DNA of 64,000 nucleotides from Cepaea nemoralis (GCA_014155875.1 JACEFZ010011426.1:117001-181000), one strand, 5' to 3'; shown: positions 22,013 to 32,300, numbered from the stretch's first letter. The notes: generated from the letters alone by a model not told the origin. Program-made: numbers and translations.

Positions 22013-22545
22013 CTCTCTCTCTTTCTTTTGTCATCTTTCTCTCTCTTTCTTGTCATCTTTCTCTCTGTCCACCTCTCTCGATCTCTCATTTTCTCTCTTC
22101 CTCCCTTTTTCTCTCTCGTCATCTTTTTCTCTGTCCCCCTCTCTCATTATATCTCTCTCCCTCTCTCTCTCTTCCTTCCTTTCCATGTTTCTCTCTCATC
22201 TTTCTCTGTCCCCCTCTCTCATTCTCTCTCTTCCTCAACTTTTTTCTCTCGTCATCTTTCTCTCTTTCCCCCTCTCTCACTCTCTCATTCTGTCTCTCTC
22301 ATTCTCACTATCTTCCTCTCGCCATCTTTCCCCCTCTCTCTTCCTTTCTCTCTCTCTCTCTCATTTTCTCTCTTTCTCTCTTCCTTCCTTTTTGTCTCTC
22401 GCCATCTTTCTCTCATTCCCCCCTCTCTCATTTTCTCTCTTCATCTTTCTGTCTATCTCTCTCTCTCTCTCTTCTCTCTTCCTCCCATTTTCTCTCTCGC
22501 CATCTTTCTCTGTTTCCCTCTATCTCCGTCTCTCTCAACCCCACC
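21946..22545. repeat. (CT)n tract and 600-bp pyrimidine-rich low-complexity region
   Basis: A pure CT tract at 21,946-22,008 is followed by about 530 bp of imperfect repeats such as ctctctcgtcatctttctct and ccccctctctcattctctct. The three long Ser/Leu/Phe frames here (up to 314 codons) are translations of this low-complexity DNA. Confidence 0.95.
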
Positions 22546-22889
22546 AAACTCCCACCCCACCCCCGATGCTTATACTCGGGATGGTGGTGAAGAACGGATA
22601 CTTCCAGGCATGTTTTGACATTTCCCTTTGCTTGGATGAAGCGTGCCAGCAATTCCCTGGGGTCTCCCGCCGACTCACAAATATAAATACACTTACAAAA
22701 AGGAGGCTACCGTAGCCGTGCTCTCCATTATCGTCCGTACCACAACAGTCTGTGTGAACACGATAAGAACTCCGCAAACATGGACATGTTGCGAAAATAT
22801 CACTATCATCATCACATAGCTTACCGACTGGCAGGGGCGACCATACGTCTTCAAATCTCGCGACGTTTAACATAATATCAATTTTATTA
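22546..22889. other. Spacer, nothing recognised
   Basis: No homology recognised. Confidence 0.4.
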
Positions 22890-22995
22890 ATATTTTTTGC
22901 AGTGATAAAGAGTATTTCACTGTCTTTCCTGTTTTGCTTCGTTTTTCTTGGCTATGATAAGCATTTAACTGCCTTCCTATTTTGTTTCGTTTTTC
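22890..22995. repeat. Duplicated SINE-2 tail, two ~57-bp units
   Basis: Two successive copies of a unit containing cttcctattttgtttcgttt (or ctttcctgttttgcttcgtt) lie directly at the 3' end of the minus-strand SINE-2. They look like a local duplication of the SINE tail and flank. Confidence 0.55.
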
Positions 22996-23290
22996 GTTCG
23001 CTCGCATTTTTTAAACTCAAGCGTAGTTCATACACGTGCTACTACTTCCAGTGCACTCAGCTGCTTTTTGTGTACAAATTAACTTTAGCTAGTTTTCCAG
23101 TGTCCCTCGCCATCAGGCAATCTCTCTCCGAAGTATGATGTACTTGTAATTTACGCCCCAAGTCAAGGACGAGAAATCGACATCTTTAGTCCAACTGACC
23201 GGTGTAAGGGTTGAACCCGCTACCTCGGCATCAGCATATCGGATATTTAAGAACAAGCGCTCTTATCCATTCGGCCATATTGACCGCCAC
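22990..23290 (-). mobile_element. SINE-2, near full-length
   Basis: On the minus strand ggcggtcaatatggccgaat begins a class II (Leu-like) tRNA-derived head with an A box, a long variable arm (gttcttaaatatccgatatg) and B box gggttcaaccc. The body follows: ggtcagttggactaaagatg, tctcgtccttgacttggggc, gcctgatggcgagggacact, agtgcactggaagtagtagc, gaactacgcttgagtttaa. Copies at 42.6/43.2 and 61.75 kb share this order. Confidence 0.85.
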
Positions 23291-23620
23291 TGTCTTCTTG
23301 TGTCTCTCTTTCTTTAAATGTTTCCAGTTGTCACATGCAGTTCCAGTTTGCTCCTTCTCGTAATGAGACCATAAATGTCGTCTGCCGGATGTGAGCGAAA
23401 AGTTGTCTAATTTTGTGGGTTTTAGTGGGTTGTAAATTTGAAAGGGGCCCCTTTTCACGCTTGACGGCGTGTTGGGTTTATGGCACAAGCCCCGTGTTTC
23501 GAGAATAGTCGACGCAGGAGAAGGATGATGATGATGCCGTGGTAAATTTCACGCTCGCTGTCTTTACTTGTCCACACACACAAATTACTGGTACCCACTT
23601 TAGGATGTGGTAGCCCAAAT
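23291..23620. other. Spacer, nothing recognised
   Basis: No recognisable gene or repeat homology. Confidence 0.4.
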
Positions 23621-23623
23621 AAA

Positions 23624-23950
23624 GGGAGAGAGAGAGAGAGACAGCGAGGCAGGGAGAGAGAGACAGAGAGAGAGACAGAGAGAGAGACAGAGAAAGAGAC
23701 AGACATAGATAGAGAGAGATAGAGACAAAGAGGGAGAGAGGAGAGAGAAGAGAGAGGTACAGAGAGAGACAGACACAGGAAGAGAGAGGTACAGAGAGAG
23801 ACAGACACAGAAAGAGAGAGGCAGAGCGAGAGACAGACAGAGAGAGAGACACATAGAGAGGGGCAGACAGAGAGAGACAGAGAAAGAGAGACAGAGAGAG
23901 GGAGAGAGACACACAGAGAGAGGCAGAGAAAGAAACAGACAGACAGAGCG

Positions 23951-24014
<64 letters not shown>
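23624..24014. repeat. (GA)n tract and purine-rich low-complexity region
   Basis: Imperfect gagagacagagagagagaca repeats lead into a pure GA tract at about 23,948-24,014. The three overlapping Ser/Leu-rich minus-strand frames (up to 220 codons) are artefacts of this tract. Confidence 0.95.
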
Positions 24015-24015
<1 letters not shown>

Positions 24016-24474
24016 ACCGTCTTCAAATGTATTCAAATACATGATCACTAGGTCAGCAAACAAACCACTGCACCACGTGAGCTTACCTTTGTGTCTTTGC
24101 ATTTTTTTTAAAAACACGCGGGTAACTTGACTAATATCGGCTGTTCAATACGTTCGGTATACATCTATAAAACCACATTTAAAGGGATGTGTTTTTTTTT
24201 TTAAATTCATTTACTAATTGCCTAGGACTCAAAACTTATATTAAGATCGGCTCTATGTGAAAATACAATACTTCTTCCTCTAACTTCTAATAGCAGGGAC
24301 GTACATTATAAATTTCCCGAGTTTCTCATAAGAACTCATCTCACGGTGTAATAATCAAACGCAGCTAATGCAAGAAGAAGTTTAATAATGCTCCTAACAA
24401 ACTCCTAAATAAACAAATAGAGGTAAGAAAGAGAAGGAAACAGACAAACACATTTATTTCATACATGTTAGTTA
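24015..24474. other. Spacer with a possible tRNA-like head
   Basis: On the minus strand 24,090-24,015 reads gctcacgtggtgcagtggtt with a later atgtatttgaatac, weakly like A and B boxes. Otherwise nothing is recognised. Confidence 0.3.
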
Positions 24475-24860
24475 GTTAGTCAACAGACCACACTGACTGC
24501 ACATCGAACTATTATGTAATCTATAAGTGCTCGGATCCTCTCCTGAGCACCTCCCTCGGCGTGCAGCGTTTGCCGACACCAGCTCTGTGTTCATTGACCA
24601 TTCTTCTTTGGCTTCTCGCATAGTGCTCTAGCATACCTTGACCAAGGTTTGATTTGATGTTCTTGCAGTCTGGACAAAGCTGCAGAATCACATCCATCCC
24701 TTGAGTCATTTACTCATCCTGCCTCCCTGAGGGCAATCACGATGTCAACCTGGTCCATTGCTCGTCCGTTCCCCACCGCCGCCATGCCCACCGGCCTGCC
24801 TGCTCGTTAGTTTCCGCTTACACCCGCGTGCCCTGACACAAAAATCCCACACGTTTTAAC
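24475..24860 (-). mobile_element. LINE-A 3' end
   Basis: The minus-strand reading has GMAAVGNGRAMDQVDIVIAL (compare GGRTMDQADILNALREVR at 60.0 kb), then MLEHYARSQRRMVNEHRAGV and LRRGSEHL. It is followed by the shared tail gttcgatgtgcag and tgttgactaactaactaac. The segment covers the end of RNase H, the C-terminus and the 3' tail, with stops. It is a 5'-truncated dead copy. Confidence 0.8.
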
Positions 24861-25394
24861 TATAAAGCTGTTCTGAAAGGCACGGTATGTAAAAGTTTGG
24901 CAAACAAACTCAAGCAGATAATTTCATCCCATTTTATTAAATTTTCACAGACACACACCTAACGAAGTCAACGCAATGAAATAAAAGCGGAATGTTAATG
25001 GAGGAAAATAACATACAGAAAACAAAGAAACTGATGCACAGCATAGTAAGTTCGTTTATGCATGGCACGAAAGTGATGAAGAACTTCTCGTAAACTATAA
25101 TTACATTTGCAGTAAGTTATTTTGCCTAGATCCAGGTAGCGGTGATAACAAACCACACTGATGAATGCCTTACCTAAGACACCTGTGTTATAGGAAATAC
25201 TTTGAGCAGACATAAGAAGAAGATCGGTGTTCCTCTTTCTTCTTATGTTCATTATTCCCTATTAGAGCGTATGTCCTCAACCAACTCATGCCGTGCCGTC
25301 ACATGGTTTGTCTCTTGCAACTCTTCCCATATTCTTTCTATATCATTCATCTCTGCCTCTAATTCTATTCTCCGTGTGTCCCCCTCTATTTCGC
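24861..25394. other. Spacer, nothing recognised
   Basis: No recognisable gene or repeat. Confidence 0.4.
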
Positions 25395-25930
25395 TGGCTT
25401 AGAGACTTTCTACGAGGCGCCTTTACATGAAAACTTTACAAGTGTGACAAAAATTACAGTAACCATGCCATTGTCTTGTAACCAGTCAATATTATTGCTA
25501 TGGATGTCAAGAGTGCATAGCACGTGACATAGCGGCGCAGACGAACACGGTGACGTCATAAGGACAGTTTAAAGATGGCCGCCCCATTTTTGACAAGCAC
25601 CAAAGAGCAGCAGCGTTCTGTTATCCGCTTTTTGATCAGTGATGGGGATAGAAACCTAAAGACACTCATCGGCAAATTAAGGCCCAGTAGGGTGATGTAT
25701 GCCTGTTAGTCCTAGCAAGTGTATGAGTAGAGTAGGAAGTTTCTAAACGGCGTGACTTCTGTGAAGAGGTACACCAGGTGGTGCATGAGTGGTTACACAT
25801 GCGACCAAGAGATTTTTTTTTTTTCTACAGGAATCTAAACACTTTATCGGCACTGGAGGGCATGCGTTGAACGCAGTGGTGACTACATCGAAAAATGATA
25901 CATTTCTTCTTCACTTTTTCAGAAAATATT

Positions 25931-26007
<77 letters not shown>

Positions 26008-26045
26008 ACTTAAGGTTTTCACGTGAAACCCCTTCGTAGTCATAC
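25395..26045. repeat. Paralogous segment 1 (pair with 31,610-32,205)
   Basis: This segment and 31,610-32,205 share collinear sequence over ~560 bp, for example accatgccattgtcttgtaa, cagacgaacacggtgacgtc, gacagtttaaagatggccgc and gtggtgactacatcgaaaaa. In this copy a (CT)n(CA)n tract (25,931-26,002) has expanded inside the shared region, and the 36-bp array follows. It may be an old segmental duplication or an unrecognised transposon. Confidence 0.75.
25931..26002. repeat. (CT)n(CA)n compound microsatellite
   Basis: About 23 bp of CT followed by about 49 bp of CA repeats. Confidence 0.97.
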
Positions 26046-26054
26046 TATTATCAT

Positions 26055-27615
26055 GTTTCTCAGTTTGTGTCCTATTCAGCGTCATAATCTGTTCCTCATC
26101 ACGTGTCCTATCTAGCGCCATCATCTGTTCCTCACCACGTGTCCTATTCAGCGCCATAATCTGTTCCTCACCACGTGTCCTATTCAGCGCCATAATCTGT
26201 TCCTCACCACGTGTCCTATTCAGCGCCATAATCTGTTCCTCACCACGTGTCCTATTCAGCGCCATAATCTGTTCCTCACCACGTGTCCTATGTAGCGCCA
26301 TAATCTGTTCCTTACCATGTGTCCTATTCAGCGCCATAATCTGTTCCTCATCACGTGTCCTATTCAGCGCCATAATCTGTTCCTCACCACGTGTCCTATT
26401 CAGCGCCATAATATGTTCCTCACCACGTGTCCTATTCAGCGCCATAATCTGTTCCTCACCACGTGTCCTATTCAGCGCCATAATCTGTTCCTCATCACGT
26501 GTCCTATCTAGCGCCGTAATCTGTTCCTCATCACGTGTCCTATCAAGCGTCATAATCTGTTCCTCATCACGTGTCCTATCAAGCGCCATAATATGTTCCT
26601 CACCACGTGTCCTATCAAGCGCCATAATCTGTTCCTCACCACGTGTCCTATCAAGCGCCATAATCTGTTCCTCACCAAGTGTCCTATCTAGTGCCGTAAT
26701 CTGTCCCTCACCACGTGTCCTATCTAGCGCCATAATCTGTTCCTCATCACGTGTCCTATATAGCGCCATCATCTGTTCCTCATCACGTGTCCTACCAAGC
26801 ACCATAATCTGTTCCCCACCACGTGTCCTATCTAGCGCCATAATCTGTTCCTCATCACGTGTCCTATATAGCGCCATAATCTGTTCCTCATCACGTGTCC
26901 TATCTAGCGCCATCATCTGTTCCTCATCACGTGTCCTATCAAGCACCATAATCTGTTCCCCACCACGTGTCCTATCTAGCGCCATAATCTGTTCCTCATC
27001 ACGTGTCCTATATAGCGCCATAATCTGTTCCTCATCACGTGTCCTATCAAGCACCATAATCTGTTCCCCACCACGTGTCCTATCTAACGCCATAATCTGT
27101 TCCTCATCACGTGTCCTATATAGCGCCATAATCTGTTCCTCACCAAGTGTCCTACCTAGCGCCATAATCTGTTCCTCACCAAGTGTCCTATCTAGCGCCA
27201 TAATCTGTTCCTCACCACGTGTCCTATCTAGCGTCATAATCTGTTCCTCACCACGTGTCCTATTCAGCGTCATAATCTGTTCCTCACCACGTGTCCTATA
27301 TAGCGCCGTAATCTGTTCGTCACCACGTGTCCTATTCAGCGCCATAATCTGTTCCTCACCACGTGTCCTATCTAGCGCCATAATCTGTTCCTCACCACGT
27401 GTCCTATCTAGCACCATAATCTGTTCCTCACCACGTGTCCTATCTAGCGTCATAATCTGTTCCTCACCACGTGTCCTATTCAGCGTCATAATCTGTTCCT
27501 CACCACGTGTCCTATATAGCGCCGTAATCTGTTCGTCACCACGTGTCCTATTCAGCGTCATCATCTGTTCCTCACCACGTGTCCTATCTAGCGCCGTAAT
27601 CTGTTCTTCAGGTTG
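26055..27615. repeat. 36-bp minisatellite, about 43 units
   Basis: Tandem units of exactly 36 bp with the core cacgtgtcctattcagcgcc then ataatctgttcctcac. Most units contain the palindrome CACGTG. Because 36 is a multiple of three, the minus strand stays open for 598 codons as a 12-residue repeat of the type RTRGEEQIMALD. Variants are clustered at a few positions (tattcag, tatctag, tatatag, tatcaag; gcgcc or gcacc). Neighbouring triplets of variants recur, showing block duplications. I regard the open frame as a by-product unless expression is shown. Confidence 0.93.
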
Positions 27616-27724
27616 TATCATATCAAGCGCCTGCGTCCTTTCCTCACCTCTCGATTCACTGGAATTTGTGTAGCTCTACATTGGAGATTCTGTCATACCA
27701 TTTTATCCACACTATTCTGCTCAG

Positions 27725-27840
27725 AAAGCAATGGCAAACTACTGAGCGTAATCTTGCCAAGAAATCAACAGACAGCTGAAAGATGCCGATGTTGACAGCG
27801 ATGTCCTGTAAAGGATATGCGAATTAAAAAAAAAAAAAAA
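27725..27840 (+). mobile_element. SINE-3, 5'-truncated copy with TSD
   Basis: A 116-bp SINE-3 3' half (aaagcaatggcaaactactg through gatgttgacagcgatgtcct) ends in a 16-bp poly-A. The 11-bp TSD attctgctcag is at 27,714-27,724 and 27,841-27,851. The head is missing, as expected from incomplete reverse transcription. Confidence 0.88.
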
Positions 27841-27851
27841 ATTCTGCTCAG

Positions 27852-28365
27852 GCACAGGTTAGTGAATGTTTATTTTATTGGTAATTCTTCTAATTGTTCT
27901 CCATGCCTCTAACTCACACCGTATTACCGATTTAACTACTTGATGTAACAATTATAAGCGTGGAGCTAAGTTTAACTACTTCTGACTTCCACAAATATCT
28001 AGTGCTTGAAAGCTCCTTTTGTCTGTTCCATTTGCGTTTTAATATCTCTATCTGATCTCTCATTTTTGTTGTCTTTATTGGTTCCCAAATAGCCGTACGA
28101 TCCCGCCTCTTGAAGTGGCTTCACCATGGGAGATCGGTTTGTTATTTGTGCATTTTCCACACCCTACACTGCATTTAATATTCTCATTTGTTCCAGCTTC
28201 TGCGAGCAACCCAACAGAAACCAACCCACGCACTGGAGTCTGCAGGTAAATTGAGCCTCCATCAACCGAATTCTCAAATACCTGGTGAAGTAAATATGAT
28301 AAAACTGAGTCAACGACCTGCGGTAGTTTCGTAAAATTGACTATAATGTAAATGTATCTCTTCTG
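27852..28365. other. Spacer, nothing recognised
   Basis: No recognisable gene or repeat. Confidence 0.4.
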
Positions 28366-28545
28366 AGCGGGGGCGTTAGCATAGTTGAAAGGAAGCTACG
28401 CTGATAATGTCATGAACGCGGTAGGGCGAGGGTTCGGCGTCTACGTTCGTCGTCTCGTTAAGGAACAGACTGGCCACCTAATTCTCCCGTGCATTCAGGC
28501 CAACAAAATGTGATGCCCTTTCACATCCCAGATCCATTGCATTGG
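28366..28545 (+). mobile_element. SINE-5 candidate
   Basis: The sequence gggggcgttagcatagttga with a later gcgagggttcggcgtctacg resembles a tRNA-like head with weak A and B boxes. The following ctcgttaaggaacagactgg and cccgtgcattcaggcc match 30,650-30,800. The family is supported by only two copies here. Confidence 0.45.
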
Positions 28546-28765
28546 TCAATCAGCCATGGACACACGTGGACTGGCGCCGCAAAGTGCAGATCACATACTC
28601 CAAGACTGCCCAAACTATGACATATCTAGGCAAATCTTCTGGCCTAGAGAAACAACAGAGGAAGATAAACTCTATGGACAACTGAGTGAACTAAGAATGA
28701 CAAAAAAGACAGTGAATTTCATAAAAGAGACAACATTGCAGATAAAGACAATAAATTTCAAGTGA
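28546..28765 (+). mobile_element. LINE-F C-terminal remnant
   Basis: The frame has SADHILQDCPNYDISRQIFW, then ETTEEDKLYG, matching AEHILQDCP and PRQTFWPRET at 56.4 kb. This is the cysteine/histidine-containing tail after RNase H in LINE-F. The 69-codon frame is only a fragment. Confidence 0.7.
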
Positions 28766-28959
28766 ACGAAAGCAGAAGAAACCAAATCTACAGCAGGTTG
28801 CTGCTTCCGGGCATATTATGTTTCTCTTCTGACTGCCGAGCAGTGGGTTCATTCATCACGCCGGTCAGACGGACTTGACAATTTTCTCATTTAGAAAGCG
28901 ATGCGTGAATCTATGAAAACGAGAAGTACAACTGGAAAGAATCATAATTTCATTTCTCG

Positions 28960-29044
28960 TTTAGAACGCATTGGCAAACTACTGAACGTAAAATTGCCTA
29001 GCAAATCACGACCAATCAATAGAAATTGGGGATAATTGCAACGT
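28960..29044 (+). mobile_element. SINE-3 3' fragment feeding into a minisatellite
   Basis: The run cattggcaaactactgaacg through ttgcaacgtcctg is the SINE-3 body. Its last bases continue directly into the 37-bp tandem array that follows. Confidence 0.7.
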
Positions 29045-29378
29045 CCTGTAAAATGACATGCAATATACAACATTCTTCATTAGTGTAAAATGACATGCAA
29101 TATACAACATTCTTCATTAGTGTAAAATGACATGCAATATACATTCTTCATTAGTGTAAAATGACATGCAATATACAACATTCTTCATTAGTGTAAAATG
29201 ACATGCAATATACAACATTCTTCATTAGTGTAAAATGACATGCAATATACACCATACTTCATTAGTGTAAAATGGCATGCAATATACAACATATTTCATT
29301 AGTGTAAAATGGCATGCAATATACAACATACTTCATTAGTGTAAAATGGCATGCAATATACAACATACTTCATTACTT
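29045..29378. repeat. 37-bp minisatellite
   Basis: About nine units with the core tgtaaaatgacatgcaatat then acaacattcttcattag. The left edge overlaps the SINE-3 3' end, which supplies the first unit. Confidence 0.93.
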
Positions 29379-29414
29379 AAAATGAGTGGCGGAGAGGGGG
29401 CGGAGAAGGTGGAG

Positions 29415-29425
29415 GGAGAAAGAAA

Positions 29426-29478
<53 letters not shown>

Positions 29479-29490
29479 AAAAAAGAAACC
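29415..29490. repeat. (AAAG)n microsatellite
   Basis: Tetranucleotide tract on the plus strand. It explains the Lys/Glu-rich frame. Confidence 0.97.
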
Positions 29491-29564
29491 GTATTCAGAA
29501 GAACAAAGACCAGAAGAGACCGAGCAATTAACGACGACTGGCTTGTGATGGCCGCAGATTATTG

Positions 29565-29567
<3 letters not shown>

Positions 29568-29652
<85 letters not shown>
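29568..29652. repeat. (CT)n microsatellite
   Basis: Pure CT tract of about 42 units. Confidence 0.98.
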
Positions 29653-29658
<6 letters not shown>

Positions 29659-29659
29659 T

Positions 29660-30245
29660 GTACTAACCCAGGTATATTCTAACACCCTAGAACTTACCCA
29701 GATATATGTTCTACCAACCTAGAGTTACCCAAGTCAATTGTACCAACCTATAGCTTACCCAGATATAGTCTGAGAACCATGAACTTACCCAGGTATTTCT
29801 GCCAACCAAGAACTTGTACAAGGTAAATTTTACTAATATAGAATATATCTAGGTATATTCTACATACTTAGAACTTACCCAGGTATATTCTGCCAACCAA
29901 GAACTTACTCAGGTAAATTGTACCAACACAGAATATACCCAGATATATTCTGCCAACTTAGAACTTACCAAGGCATATTTTACCAACCTGTCCTTACCCA
30001 GGCATATTGTAATAATAACTTGGAAATTTCTATTTACCCAGAAACATTTTGCAAACCTACGACCTGCCCAGATATAATCCAACAACCTTCCCTTACCCAC
30101 GTAGTATATTCTAATAACTGTTAACGTGCCCAGATATCTATCTTAGCCACCAGACACCTACTCCAGTGTACTCTCCAAACCTGCCGTTAACCTACCTACC
30201 CAGGCACATTCTTTAACCGATATTTTACTTCAGCATACCCTGACC
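29660..30245. repeat. Degenerate ~30-bp minisatellite
   Basis: About 19 diverged units with the pattern cccaggtatattctgccaac then caagaactta. Individual units vary in length and base, so this is an old array. The small frames at 29,909-30,124 are its translation. Confidence 0.8.
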
Positions 30246-30649
30246 TTGTTTCAAACAGGGGTACAGGTTCTCCAAACATCAAACACGCAGGTGTACTATA
30301 TACATCACCGTGCTCCGTGTGTACGTTATAGAACGCCACGAAACACATTTTATTCACCTATGCCTACAACTTTGTCACACGCTGTAATCAGGTACTTTCA
30401 GCCTTAACACCTACCAGGGGACCTTTTGTAGGTTGTGAAAAGCGTTCTGACATTTTTAAATACTCGTATATGCGTATTGTCAACCAGCACGAGGCGTGCG
30501 CGTGTACCCCTGTGTTATAAACGGATCATTAGCATATCAAACAGTGGGGAGAATAGCGCACGGTCTCCGAGATGTGCAAGCTACTCGAACGGCTTGTAAC
30601 GCGACCCTGTTGGCGCGGATGTTCGTGTTGAAACATATATGACCGTTTG
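30246..30649. other. Spacer, nothing recognised
   Basis: No recognisable gene or repeat. Confidence 0.4.
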
Positions 30650-30800
30650 GTTTCTATGAGGGTTATTCTGATAATATGCGCGCAGCATGACAAGGGTTGG
30701 ACACCTACTCTCGTCGTCCGTTAAGTGAGGGAAATACTGACCAACTATTCCTCCGTGCATTCAGGCCTACAGAGTGTGATGATCCTGACACATCTCAAAC
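30650..30800 (+). mobile_element. SINE-5 candidate, second copy
   Basis: Matches 28,400-28,520 through ctgataatatgcgcgcagca, gtccgttaagtgagggaaat and ccgtgcattcaggcc. The head is more decayed than in the other copy. Confidence 0.4.
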
Positions 30801-30864
30801 CCAGAACAGAAACCAGCTTCGGGAAATGTCTTTTCTTGCTTAAAGGTTCTATGGAGTCTGGACA

Positions 30865-31138
30865 TTTTGAGGGAGGATTAAGTCGCGAAGACAAATTATC
30901 ACAAACGGGTAGTCATCATATTGTGGCCACATTATGAGAAGACAAAAACTGGGACATGTGACAACCGGAAAGATTTGTGGAAAGAGATATAGGGGAAGAC
31001 AGTGTGAGACAATTCTTGACAGTCTTATGCCATGGCACAGAAGGGGGTGAACACTGAAATGATCCATGGCGTCGGAGATCGCAATTTGTGGAGAAGCATG
31101 ATCGCCAACGCCAGCCGACAAGGCATTTATGATAATTA
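30865..31138 (+). mobile_element. LINE-B subfamily 3, 3' end
   Basis: The nucleotide sequence (ggaggattaagtcgcgaaga, accggaaagatttgtggaaa, gtcggagatcgcaatttgtg, cgccaacgccagccgacaag) closely matches 51.94-52.22 kb. Translation is broken by frameshifts but follows the LINE-B C-terminal pattern. It ends at the left arm of the palindrome. Confidence 0.7.
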
Positions 31139-31139
31139 A

Positions 31140-31500
31140 ATAAATAGACACACATGGTATTATTTGGCGCTCACAGAAGAAGGGAAATAGAGATTAGAAG
31201 ACGCACTAAACAAAATAAAATTTGAAAGCTGCAATAGTTACCGACCGGGATCGAACCTGTCGCCTCCAAATGACGACGGCGCCTCGCTGCAGGAACAAGT
31301 GTACTTCGACGCACGACCAACTAATCGTAAGTCGAAGTACACTTGTTCCTGCAGCGAGACGCCGTCGTCATTTGGAGGCGACAGGTTCGATCCCGGTCGG
31401 TAACTATTATAGCTTTCAAAATTTATGTTGTCTAGTGCGTCTTCTAATCTCTATTTCCTTCTTCTGTGAGCCCCAAATAATACTATGTATGTCTATTTAT
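31140..31500. mobile_element. 361-bp near-perfect palindrome with tRNA-like core
   Basis: Two arms of about 170 bp (31,140-31,310 and 31,331-31,500) are inverted copies separated by a 20-bp loop, with only scattered mismatches. Outer ends read ataaatagacacacatggta and its inverse. On the minus strand the loop plus left arm contains an A-box-like ttagttggtcgtgcg and a B-box ggttcgatccc. The two ends of that head could pair like an acceptor stem. A second, diverged copy is at 34.4-35.4 kb. I do not recognise the family; a foldback element built on a SINE is one possibility. Confidence 0.85.
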
Positions 31501-31609
31501 GTAATCTCTTAGTGGCCTCAACGGTTCTCCCCATTTATTTCTTATGTTTACATTTATGATAATAATGATGAAGATTTACCAGGCCATATGTATGTTCATT
31601 CTATGATTT

Positions 31610-32205
31610 GTCCACTCAAATGCGTTACTACGAGGAAGCTTCAACGGAAAACGTTAAAAGTGTGATAGCAATTTCAATAACCACGCCATTGTCTTCCAAC
31701 CCGTCAATATTGTTGTTAAGGATGTCAAGATTAGTCAGCTCGTGACATCACGGTGCAGACGAACACGACAACGTCATAATGACAGTTTAAAGATGGTCGC
31801 CCCACTTTTGACATGCACTAAAGAGGAGCAGCTTTCTGGTACCGGCTTTTGATCACTGAAGGGGTGAAACCTATAGAAATGCATCAGTGAATGAAGATCC
31901 AGTATGGTGATGCATGTCTGTCAGTCTAGCAAGTGTATGAGTAGGAAGTTTGAAAACGGCGTGTCTTCTGTTACAGAATGTTCACGACCGGGTAAAGCAC
32001 ACCTAGTAGTGATCAAGATAAATTTTTTTTTTTTTTTCTGAAAGAATACAAGCACTTTATCGGTGCTGGAGGACTTAAATGAACGCAATGGTGACTACAT
32101 CGAAAAATGATACAGTTGTTCTTTACTTTTTCAGAATATATACACCAGGGGGAAATACAACTCAGTTAAGGTGTTCGTGTGAAGCCCCCCTCAGGTGTGT
32201 TCATA
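31610..32205. repeat. Paralogous segment 2 (pair with 25,395-26,045)
   Basis: Collinear with the 25.4-kb segment: accacgccattgtcttccaa, cagacgaacacgacaacgtc, gacagtttaaagatggtcgc and gtgactacatcgaaaaatga. It lacks the CT/CA tract and the 36-bp array, so it approximates the state before expansion. Confidence 0.75.
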
Positions 32206-32264
32206 CTTGCAGTATCTACCTCTGCTTACGTGCAATACAAGAAGCAAGAAGCGAAGAAAAGACC

Positions 32265-32300
32265 CTAGTGCTGGATAGGACATTCATTGAGAAAACTTGA
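32265..32300 (+). repeat. Single monomer-like relative of the 36-bp array
   Basis: The segment ctagtgctggataggacatt then cattgagaaaac resembles one minus-strand unit of the 36-bp minisatellite (gtgctagataggacacgtgg). It lies beside paralogous segment 2 but in inverted orientation relative to the array. The match is partial, roughly three quarters of positions by eye. Confidence 0.35.

Noticed and set aside
21646..22715. Three overlapping Ser/Leu/Phe-rich frames of up to 314 codons
   Set aside because: They translate CT-rich low-complexity DNA in three frames at once.
23455..24117. Minus-strand Ser/Leu-rich frames of up to 220 codons
   Set aside because: Translations of the GA tract.
25825..27621. 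598-codon minus-strand frame as a host repeat-protein gene
   Set aside because: The frame exists because the unit is 36 bp. It runs through a CA/CT microsatellite into unrelated flank, and unit differences are not biased toward silent positions.
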